NCBI GenBank assembly: GCA_007922225.1
Contig: ML679966.1
Location: forward strand, 52,105,583-52,169,582
Length of the DNA: 64,000 bases
DNA from: Emydura subglobosa
Lineage: Eukaryota > Chordata > Testudines > Chelidae
Direction of reading: 5' to 3'
Shown: one piece after another, positions 54,761 to 64,000 of the stretch
Layout: the number at the start of each line of letters is the position of its first letter
How positions within the stretch are numbered: position 1 is the first letter of the stretch
Translations under genes and position numbers: made by a program
The notes under the pieces: model-generated
Told to the model about the DNA's origin: nothing
Seen by the model: only the letters and a program-made list of their open reading frames with translations
Databases searched by the model: none

Positions 54761-57240
54761 TCTCTCTCTGAACAGAAATGCCATTCTAGATTTTAGAAAC
54801 CAGATATGTTTCTGATAAAAAGGTTTGGTTTAGATGGATCAGCACTTCATTAAAAACCATTTTAGTGAAGAAATCCAGATCAGCTCTAATTGAGACGCAG
54901 ACAGCATAATATGATTAAATTCAGAGGCTACAACTTTATTTAAAACTATTATCTAGCTGGAGTAACCACACCAAACTACCCAGCAGGGTTGTTCTAGTAC
55001 AATTCTAAAAGGACTTTGATAGCCCTGGCGAACTATAAATCTGGGGTGATTGTAAATGCCATCTCCCATTTACATCATCATCAGGCCAGCTATGGGACCC
55101 TGACTGGAAGCCAGAGTCCCACCCGCTCCCCTCCTCCATATCAGAAGTAGCAGAGAATACATAAAAGGAGTCACAAGTTGCACAAGCAATAGAAGCTGCC
55201 CCCTTGCCAAGCACTGCAGTGCCCAGGAAGCTCACTAGGTTACAAGGAACTTCAATCAGACCCTTTCTAACCCATCAGCTGCCCTAGGGAATATGCCATA
55301 TTTGTAACACTTGTAATGTAACTCATCAAACCCAGGTTTTTTGGATGGTGGATTGAAAGTGAAAAAACCCACACAACAGTTTACCATTTTGCCATGTGTG
55401 AAAAATCCCTTCCAGACCCCAAAACTGGCAATCAGCCTTGTCCCTGGTATTACCAGAGGTCCTACAAACACTGTAAGGGTAGAAAGAATGGGGCTGAAAT
55501 GGGGGGCCTATAATGACTACCTGGCCTAAACAACAAATGGCATTGGCCCTCTTCACACTGCACCACCAGCAGATGGGAGCCAATCACCCCACCCAGCACC
55601 ATCCCCAGCCCCCAATGGTGGCAGCAGCAGGGGTAAGAAAGCTTGGGCACTAGATACAGTGCATGACACCCCATTCCAGGCTCTGCAGCATAAGAAAAAA
55701 AGGAAGAGGAGTTAAGGGGGAAGAGGAGAAGTAGCCCCATATGCTATAAAGAAAGGGGTGAGAAGGGCGAGAGAAAAAGAAAAGGAGAGGGGCCACGTAG
55801 AACATGGCTTCAATGCTCTGAGATTTCTCCCTGACAGCCCCCGACCTTCTCTCCACTGCTCCGAGCCCCATCAAAGCCTCACCGCAGCTAGCTAGGTGAG
55901 CAACTGCAGATAACTGCATTAGAAAGTTATGCGGATCATTCTGCTGATGTTATTACATGCAAAGTAACAGTAATGGTTTGTATGGTCACAAGGACCCTAA
56001 AATAGAATTGTAACTTAGTCATACAAATGTAACAGCTTTTTAATTTAATTTCATGTAATACCAGGATTTAAGTCCTGGATCAGACCCTCTCGTCTGAATA
56101 TAATTGATTTTTTCAAAAAAAGTTTCCTCTTACATATATTAAAGCTTAATTTAAAATATTTCTTTTGATGGCCTATTAATACAGGTAGACATTAATCAGA
56201 TTTCTGATTGCTACTGTCTGATTGACTGATTTAAATAATCTCTAAGTTTTTAACATAAAACCTCTTATCAACCTGCAGATAGCATAAAAGTTATTACTAT
56301 TTACTCTCATCTTAGTATTAATATCGTGCACTATCAATGCTAACATGAACTTTTGGAGTATAAAATGCAAACAGGCAAAGATTCAAAGATAAATACAGTA
56401 CTAATATTCTATTGTAAAAATGACTAACAAATAGCAGTGTATTATGAGTTGATTCTATCTTGAGTTGTTGGGTCGAGTGTTTACATCTCTAGAGATGGTG
56501 CTGGTGTGTATAATAGATGTGTATAATAGAGAGTATGCTGGTGACCCTTACTTTTTAGAACTGTTTCTAAAGGAGGCAGAACTGAATAAGCCAATATAAT
56601 ACAGGGCTTTGTTATCAAAATGTATTTGGATAATGGTTTGTGTTGCTTTAACAAAAATATAGGTAGAATGATTGAACAAGCCTTTCCCCATCAACATAAT
56701 ATTGCTAAGATAAAGATTATACACTATTAGAATTCTGCAAGCATCTTGTTTTCTTCTTCTGATAGTATCATTAAACTATTTTGAGTAAATACTTCCCTAG
56801 TCGTCACACTCCCCCCAGACAGGGGATGTCTCCCTTCCCCCATTCCCATCTACCAATTATTATTTTGTACTAATCAGATGGCAGGGCCTCTGTGTCCCCT
56901 ATTTTTCCCCTTTCAGCCCCCAACCCCCAAATCAATACTGTTCTGACCTAGAATGGTCCCTGAAATTTTGAAATTGATCAAATGTGGTGCTGAAATGTTA
57001 TTGCATTACATAATGACAAATAGAGAAATGCTGTCATGTTGTAAGTAAGGTCTTCACAAACTCGAGATTTGGTTTTATATGAATAAGAACAGTCTATGCA
57101 TTATATTTGTTAAGATAAAAGTGATAAGGATATCAACTCTAAAGCTTCAAGACTGACCTCCTCTGACCTCCAAAGAACATCAAGAAGCAATTGCCTCTGG
57201 TAGTATTAGTATTTCATTATTTAGGTGCATTATTGGCAAT
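54761..57240. other. Unassigned, GC-richer between 55.0 and 55.9 kb
   Basis: From about 55020 to 55910 the DNA is richer in G+C and has overlapping frames on both strands, suggesting repeat origin (AAAAATCCCTTCCAGACCCC at 55400 resembles a phrase common in sauropsid repeats). No termini found. A 13-bp direct duplication (GTGTATAATAGA) lies at about 56507-56530. Confidence 0.35.
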
Positions 57241-57325
57241 TTATGCTCTCCATCAAGCATGTACATTGGTCACTGTTGGAGACAGGATAAACTAGACCAT
57301 GAGTGGTAATTCTTATGCTTAAATT
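57241..57325 (+). mobile_element. CR1 3' tail remnant
   Basis: GTACATTGGTCACTGTTGGA, GACAGGATAAACTAGACCAT and GGTAATTCTTATGCTTA match the end of the CR1 subfamily seen at 21240-21345 (GGCCACAGTTGGAAGACAGG, 'CTAGATGGACCA', ATTCTTATGTTCTTA). Very short, 5' truncated. Confidence 0.75.
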
Positions 57326-57625
57326 CCTGTAAGTGGAGCATCTTAAAACCGCATTTATCAAATATCTATCAAATGCATTGCATTAGAAGGATGAAATTAA
57401 TGGCCGCATGAAACTGGAAAAAAAAAATTGCATAAAGCCACTAAATACTATTGAGTTTTGAAACTTAAGTCTTTACAAACTTGCACTAATGTAGGAAAAA
57501 GTCTCTTATCAAATTCATGAATTTGACGAAAAAAAGGATTAAGCATTGATGAAACTGGTGATCAATTCTGAACTGAAAAGTGGTATGAAAAAAAGCCTCC
57601 TCCTCCTTCAAAAACCACACATTTA

Positions 57626-57843
57626 GACTACATCTACACTACAAGCTAGGGACGTGATTCCCAGCTCATGTACACATACTTGCATTAGTTCTCAGAGTTG
57701 TGCAGAGTATAAACCCGTCTGAATTCCATGAGTATGTACTCAGCATGGCTCCTGCTGCTACCTGTGTTACCATGGATACATTACTATTTATACTCTAAAC
57801 TAGCTGAGCTGGGAATCATACCCCTAGCTCATAGTGAAGACAT
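57626..57843. mobile_element. MITE with about 40-bp terminal inverted repeats
   Basis: The left arm 57628-57668 (CTACATCTACACTACAAGCT...) and right arm 57805-57843 (TGAGCTGGGAATCATACCCC...) are inverted with only a few mismatches. The flanking TTA on the left and the CTACACT-type terminus tie it to the 48.5-kb and 4.5-kb elements by end sequence, though the interiors differ. Non-coding. Confidence 0.75.
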
Positions 57844-57865
57844 GGATTTTGGATTAAAACCTGGT

Positions 57866-57907
57866 CCCAGTGAAGTCAATGGGAGTTTTGCCATTGACTT
57901 CAGTGGG
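57866..57907. repeat. Foldback repeat (17-bp stem)
   Basis: CCCAGTGAAGTCAATGG (57866-57882) and CCATTGACTTCAGTGGG (57891-57907) pair at 16 of 17 positions around an 8-nt loop. Flanking AACCTGG and ACAGGATTT extend it weakly. Copies with the same vocabulary are at 18480-18570 and 26762-26822. Confidence 0.8.
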
Positions 57908-58534
57908 TACAGGATTTCACTCATATTCTTTATGAAAAAATATAATCAATGTCAGAGGTGAAACCATCTAATTGTCTTAAAGTGTGGTTTTACTCTATAA
58001 TGTTTCTGTGTAAAAATGACACAAACAAATTATATACTACTTGCCCTCTCTGCCTAATTTTATCACTATAGAAATGTTTACTACTTTTTTTATTTATGTT
58101 TCTACTACAGAGCCAATACAGCTGAAGAAGTGAGTTAGGTTCTGTTCCTTTTTTTTGCAGCAACATAAATGTTTAAATTCCATTAGTTATGCATTGACCA
58201 ATGAACTGAAAACAACGGGTTATAAATGTATCACCTTCATAGACAATCTGAAAACAATGGGATTACATAGATGTCGCAAAGGGCATAATTTGGGCTGGAG
58301 CAACTTTATTACAGAGGATGCAAAAGGAAAAAAAACTAAGCATTAACTCAGAGTCCAATTTGTGTTTGCAGGGGCTAGCAGCTAAAATACGTTTTTTAAC
58401 TTGTAAAAATTAATGCAGAAATTAATAAGGAACATAGACCCCACTAAGGTCATCCAATCAGAAAAAAACAAAACCCAACAACCCATGTGATTTATATCTC
58501 CAAGTAAAACTAACTAACAGTTTGATTTTCAAAT

Positions 58535-59095
58535 ACTTATAGACCAGTCAGCCTAACTTCAATACCTGGGAAGTTACTGGAACAAATTATTAAGCACCTA
58601 GGGAATAATAGAGGGATAAACAATAGACGATATGGATGTGTCAAAAAAAGTCATGTCAAACCAACCTCATTTCCTTCTTTAACAGGTTTACTGGGCTAAT
58701 GGAGAAGGCGAAGCTGTAGATGTGACATATCTTGATTTTAATTAAGGCTTTTCATCCAGTCCCACGACATTCTCATAGGCAAACTAGGGATATGTTGTTT
58801 AGAGTAGTTACCAATCGTTTGCTATCAAACTGGGAGGACATATCTAGTGGAGTCATACAGGGGTCTGTCGTTGGTCCAATACTGTTCAATAATGACTTGG
58901 ATAATGGAGCAGTTAGGCAGCTGTACTGCTGAAAAGGATTTAGGAGTTATAGCGATCGCAAACTGAACATGAGCCTACAATGTGATACAGTTGTGAAAAA
59001 GGCTAATATTTCGGTGAGTCATATGTAGGACATGAGGTAATAGTCCTGCTCTACTGAGCACTGGTGAGGCATCAGCTGGAGTACTGTGTCCAGTC
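58535..59095 (+). mobile_element. CR1 RT fragment with internal deletions
   Basis: 'ATAGACCAGTCAGCCTAACT', 'TCAATACCTGGGAAG' (RPVSLTSIPGK-like), then TAAGCACCTAGG (KHLG), GTGTCAAAAAAAGTCATGTC (VKKSHVK-like), TATCTTGATTTTA (YLDF), GGAGTCATACAGGGGTCTGT (GVIQGSVVGPILFN) and AATGACTTGGATAATGG (NDLDNG). It then jumps directly to GAAAAGGATTTAGGAGTTAT (EKDLGV), skipping the FADD catalytic region. Same subfamily as the copy at 1-1400, but missing the 3' end. Confidence 0.8.
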
Positions 59096-59239
59096 ACTGA
59101 CAATAGACATGAAAAGATCTGTTTTTTCCTGGAAACTCCCCAGATGTGCAGAGACATTGTTAACCAGAATGCCATATACCTCTGTGTTAGAAAATGTGCC
59201 ATCTGTTAGAAGAATTGGATTCCAATTTCCTCTGTGCTT

Positions 59240-60010
59240 CATGTAGTGGTTGAAGGAATTAGAGTTTTGTACAAAAGCTTTGCCTAATTTTTTGCATTGC
59301 AGCTTTGAGATTTCCGCTTTTCAGCTTTTCCACTGTTGAACTCTTCATGATCTAAAAGTCTCATTAAGACAAGCATGCCTTCTGAACACTCTGTGCAGCC
59401 AAATACAGACTAAACCATGTTGTCGGTACAACTGGAACACTGCATTCAAATGCGATCTTTTCACAAACATCAGAGAAGAGGTTTTTTGTTTTACTTGAAT
59501 GCTTGAAAACGGCAACAGCATCTATTATGAACCTTTTAAAATTAGCCATTTTGGCAACACCTATTGCATGTGACACAGCAGGTGAGTAGAGCAAGACAAA
59601 CAAACAAAGCAATTCAGGTTTCCATTCAGGTTTATATCTTCATGCAGTTAGAAGCAGAGTCAGAATTCACTTTCTTCCACATCTTGTCACATCTTTCCAG
59701 CTACATTCATATTGACAGAAGCTACACCTGTTCGACAGTTTGCTGACTTTGCAAACTCTAAATCTACTAAAGCGAGTGCAGGATTCTCCACAATAAAATA
59801 AAAAATGAAAACAAAATCACCAGGGTGGGGCAGCAAGAACATCTGGCTATTTGTCAAAAAAATCAAATAACTAACTATATTTCCAGCCAACCTCTCTTGA
59901 ATTTTGCTGGTCAGAGCAACATTGTTCTCTTTCAAACATTTCTTGGTCAGATTGATTGAATTTGGCAAGGATTTTGCAGCTGGTCAGAAATTTTGTACGA
60001 AGTCCCCAGA
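59240..60010 (-). pseudogene. Possible hAT-type transposase remnant
   Basis: Two minus-strand frames, 59968-59687 and 59612-59364, separated by stops and a frame change. The second reads SHAIGVAKMANFKRFIIDAV, then AVFKHSSKTKNLFSDVCEKI, then PTTWFSLYLAAQSVQ. The pattern 'hydrophobic-x-x-F-x-(H/K)-S-S-K-x-x-x-L ... (T)RW-x-SL' is that of the central/C-terminal part of hAT-family transposases and host genes derived from them. Here the expected TRW is TTW. The first frame (SINLTKKCLKENNVALTSKI...) has no clear match. This is an inference from motif shape; another retrocopied gene is possible. Confidence 0.35.
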
Positions 60011-60060
60011 GGACCATCAGCGAGGTCTAGTGGCTGCTCTGAAAAGTAGAGGACACACAT

Positions 60061-61005
60061 AAATTCACTTACTACATCATGTTACTCTTTCTGCCATGCC
60101 TGGACAAATGCTGATTCCAATGTTTGCTTGTTTCTATTTTCACCTTTTTGTTTTAATCTTAAGTGTCATTTGCTCTCCAAATGTTCTTTAATCTGATTGG
60201 CACAACTGTAAACTTCAATGCCACACCATTTGTAACACATACACTCAACTTCATTCTTTTCTTCTCCTGTTTTTGTTATTTTTAAAACTTTGGAATACTT
60301 CTTTGTGTTCTGAAATCTATTCTGATACAATTTTTTTTTATTTCCATTTTAGAGTCAAATCTTTAAACCGTTATCTGCTACAGCCTGAAATGTATATGTC
60401 ATGGGCGTGAGATTTATCAGTACATTCAGATGCGCAAACACTTCAGAGCTTGCGTGTGCGCCTGTTTATTGTGTGCATCTTGTAGACTAATACTTAGCCT
60501 TACTTCAACAAGCAGCTTTGCATATACATACACAGACTAATGTATTATCATAATACATATATCTCATGCAATGTATTGTATTTTCCTAATAAAACATATT
60601 TTTATATATTTGAAAAATACAAAAGTAAGGTGAAAATCAGAAAAAAAAACCCTAAATACTACTTTTTGTAACACCTGAGATTTTTCTTTGGTAAAAATCA
60701 GTTTAAACTGAAAATGAAGGGGCTTATACATAAAGTAATAACTACCATGATGGGTAGCCTGTTAAGAGACGGAGAAGCTGCTCTATAGACATTAGTTTGT
60801 GGAACCAGGCCAATGCAATTAAAAAAAAAAAATCTCTGGTGTATCTTGTTCTCCAAGAAGAAGAGTTGTTGGCTTATTATTATTATTATTTTGTTACTTT
60901 GCTTAACAGTGCATGACGAAAAGCACCTAGATGATAGACAGCAATTGCTTCAGGATAAGGGACAACATGCACTCCAACAAAATGAAAGGAAGGGACAGCA
61001 TGGTA
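60061..61005. other. No recognisable feature
   Basis: AT-rich. An (ATT)n tract lies at about 60877-60891 and an A11-12 run near 60821-60832. Confidence 0.4.
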
Positions 61006-61575
61006 ATTGTCACAGGGTAAGCCTTCCTTGTCACCCCTGGCAGGGAAATTCAAGGGGGTAGTGAGGTAAATGGGGCGCACCCTGCAACTGCAGTCAACAA
61101 GATCATGTCTCCTCGGCCCTGCATCCTGCAGATCCAAGGCCTATCAGCTGGCTCCTGCAATGGGTAACATGGCCTAGTGGTCAGAGCTGTTGGAGGCCCA
61201 GTGCAATTTGAGTTACCTGACCACTGTCCTATAGGCATAGCTTCAGTTGTTTGTTTGGCTATTCTGACTTCTGTAGCATGACATCTTCCAGTTGGCAGAA
61301 ATGAAATAGGACTACTGAGTAACTTTTCAGATGTCTCAGTTTCTGCATATTCTCGGGTTCTTGGCTCCCACCATCAGGGGCTGAAGCAGCTCCTGACTTA
61401 GAGCCACCTGCATGCCTCCTCCCTAAGTGTTGGTCAGCCTAGAATGAGCTGGGCTGCTTCTTTTTATGCTAGGGCAGCAGTTGGAGCATGCTCAGCAGGG
61501 TCTGGGGGGGCGGGACTTCTGCTGCCCATAATTCCTTCAGTGAGGGGTAAGTCCACCCCATCATAGTAATGTGCT
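61006..61575. repeat. Unclassified repeat-like block
   Basis: GC-richer than its flanks, with tRNA/SINE-like vocabulary (CATGGCCTAGTGGTCAGAGC at 61169-61188, an A-box-like TAGTGGTCAGAG) and a later part (CCACCATCAGGGGCTGAAGC; GCTCAGCAGGGTCTGGGGGG) that looks LTR- or MITE-like. I could not fix termini. The frames here have no domains. Confidence 0.35.
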
Positions 61576-64000
61576 GCAAGACCAAATGACTCTCCCTGAA
61601 TTTAGCCACTCATTTGCGATTCTGAAGGGAAACTGCAGACAGGACTATTTATTTCTGCACACAGGTGGATGAATTTAAAGGCTGAGAAAGTATATACTGG
61701 CAAAATATATGGGAGTAAATTAAGTTAAGGAGGACTCTAATCCTTTATTTTATAGCTGTTAAAAGTCTTCTGATGTAGATCAAGATAAAGATGCTTATGA
61801 GTATCAGAAGGCAATATTCCACTGGAGACAAATTTATAGGAACAGATTTTCCCTCGTGGACCTCCAGGAAGAAAATATTTCCAGTGATATAGAGATGATA
61901 AACAGACCATTCTGGATATCTGAAGAACTTAAATGTGATTTGTAAAGTCAAACACACACAGGTCATTTTTTCCCCTTCAGTGGTAGCAGTAACTTTAGCC
62001 TCCTTAGCATCAGATTGCTACAGAGAAGTAAACAATACAGGAACATGCCATTCAAAACAGGGGGAATTAATGCTTGTAACCCCCATTACCATTAACTGTA
62101 CCACATGGATTGAATAAGACAGGTAGCTTCTGGAAATAATAGTTTTAAAATCCATGATAACATATTATGTAATGCATAAGCACAAAAGAGCAGAATTAAG
62201 CTTACAAGTACAACCTAACTTCAGCATTTCTGGATTTAAGTGAAGAAAAGTATACTGGCTTGTTTGTAGCACAGAGGGTTTTGTTTGAATATTGCAAATC
62301 TTTTTTAAAAAAGCTCCTTCCATGACAATGGATCACTCCAATGGATGCTGCTTTGTGCCAAACAACATTTCATGGGAAAAGAAAAAAAAAAACTATGGTG
62401 ACAGAGCACTCAGCCAATGGAGCTGTCTGATTGGTTGGACAGTCTTAGGGGCTTTTCAGGATGATCACACAAACAACTGATTTGAGCTACGAAATCATGC
62501 AAATTCGGATATTTTGCAACATCAATAATCCTAAACTATTAAAGCTTCCATACTTTAGAGAATATAAATATTTCTATTGTTTTATTAATAGTTTCTTTGT
62601 GCAGTAGATCAATTAATGCAAGCAGAAATAAATCCACATTACTATCTTCAAAATCTGCCATACCATGATTACAACCCCAAAAACAAATAAAATCATCCCC
62701 CTCTCCTCTTTCGCAAGTGATATGTTAATTCATATTATATAATGAGCACAGTCAATTGTGCTTATGCTTTTCAAAATGCAGTTCTAAAATATTTTTTACT
62801 CTGTTTAGGTAATTAAAGATCCTTTATTTGTCCACTGTTGTATTGTCATAGTATTTAATATTTTATTATACTCCCTTTTGTGAGTGTCATGTTACAAATC
62901 AAGGAAAGTGTTTAAGCTTACACCTCAAACAAACTGAAATTATTTGGGTGTGAACAATAGCCTGATTATGACAGTGTTTCTATCTGAATGATACTGTGAT
63001 GTACTGCAATTTACATTTATATTAGCAATTCATATTCTGAAACAGCTTATCTTTAGCATGTTGACTTTTCAAACATCTTACTATTCAGCTACCTTCAATT
63101 ATTTTAAAATTACACTGCAAAATTAAAGTACATTACAACTGTAATGTCCCACTGCATCACATGCTACGTCTGTGTGGAACTATATTCTGGAAATTGAGTC
63201 AAGGTCACTGATTCCTACTATAATTCCCACAAGAGCAACTTTCATGTAAAAAAAGGACAGACTTACTAAGCCTTTCTGAGCCCCACATGCCCTCCACACA
63301 AAAAAATGACTGACACATACCGTAACAATTCCTGGCCTACATCACTGGTGGAAAACAATAATAAAAACAACAAAGGAATTAATCCTTTACTTAGCGTAAG
63401 CTGGCACAGAAGCTTAGGCGCCTCAAATAGACTGTCATAAATGAACATTTGTATGATAGTGATTATATTATAGCCCTGCATTATTAGTTTTAGTGGCAAA
63501 GGGATAGGTCAAAACAGAGTTCTCATTCTTAAGAGCTACACAATAAAGTGAAACTCATCTTAAACTATCTTTTATTTTGTTTTTCATTTCATATCTATAT
63601 ATAACCAAGTATAATCAGGCAAGGGGTGAAAGATCTGTGGCTAAATTTAAATCTGTCCAAATTCTGCATATTCATAATACTTTTGGAGGGGAAAAAATGA
63701 AATAAAGCTGAGATGAGCAAGTCCATATATACAAAGTTTGATTGCTTCTGAATACAGAAGGCAAGGAGATAATGCAGCTAGGTTAGATATTTAGATACAC
63801 ATTTCATTCATCATGTTTCCCCTCATTTCTGGAAATTGTCCCAGAAAATGTTGCCAAAAACAACCCCTAAAACAAAACAAAAATACCTAAACAAAACACA
63901 CTACTAAGAATAGCATCACCCTGTCAATACCTGACACTTTATTTTCTTTGTGTATGTGTATTGGATGGAGTTTTCCTTTTCCAGGGCTAAATGCTACATT
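61576..64000. other. No classified feature
   Basis: AT-rich to the end of the window. Short frames (60-77 codons) without recognised domains. No SINE, LINE or TIR element could be supported. Confidence 0.4.

Noticed and set aside
59580..59600. CAGGTGAGTA as a splice donor of a real exon
   Set aside because: No open coding frame or acceptor fits on the plus strand, and the transposon-like frame is on the other strand.
1..64000. CRISPR array, operon, tRNA/rRNA gene or prophage
   Set aside because: No regularly spaced direct repeats, cloverleaf tRNA, rRNA segment or bacterial-type genes; base composition and LINE/SINE content are vertebrate.

Overview
This window is vertebrate, non-genic DNA from a sauropsid (reptile or bird lineage). 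A turtle is my best guess. It is AT-rich, CpG-poor overall, and carries no bacterial-style gene packing, no operons and no long open frames. The recognisable content is a graveyard of transposable elements. CR1 LINEs dominate, with L2 LINE, MIR/CORE-type SINEs, hAT and other short inverted-repeat DNA transposons, and LTR-type repeats. The turtle assignment rests on the CR1 subfamilies and on several LTR-like and foldback repeats that resemble families I remember from turtle genomes. That is recollection, not a search result.

Layout. At 1-1400 lies a degenerate CR1 copy (+). From 4.2 to 6.6 kb there are four GC-richer or foldback repeats. At 8.3-9.43 kb an LTR-like repeat sits on the minus strand, followed by a CR1 3' tail at 9.78-9.96 kb. 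From 13.4 to 17.9 kb there are three SINE copies, an alternating CA/GC tract and a GC/CpG-rich block ending in a hAT-like terminus. From 18.78 to 25.05 kb three CR1 copies lie head-to-tail on the plus strand, and the middle one is split by a 129-bp hAT miniature element with an 8-bp target duplication. From 25 to 34.9 kb the DNA is mostly unassignable, with small hairpins, CR1 tails, one SINE and one LTR-like piece. At 34.99-37.74 kb an L2 LINE lies on the minus strand, interrupted by about 0.9 kb. At 38.1-39.3 kb there is a large foldback repeat with a SINE-like head, then a CR1 3' part (39.45-39.97 kb) and a short inverted-repeat element (40.25 kb). At 43.03-46.39 kb a foldback and an LTR-like repeat are followed by a 2.5-kb CR1 on the minus strand. 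From 47.7 to 53.0 kb there is a dense cluster: two related LTR-like copies, a near-palindromic 286-bp foldback, another LTR-like repeat and a 711-bp hAT-type element. From 57.2 to 61.6 kb come a CR1 tail, a 40-bp-TIR foldback, a CR1 RT fragment, possible hAT transposase debris and an unclassified repeat-like block.

No host gene, exon, tRNA or rRNA could be supported. Every protein-like reading frame with recognisable similarity belongs to a broken transposon. The window is therefore either intergenic or deep inside a large intron. No coordinated system is present. The notable signals are nested insertions, target-site duplications and unusually well-conserved palindromes.
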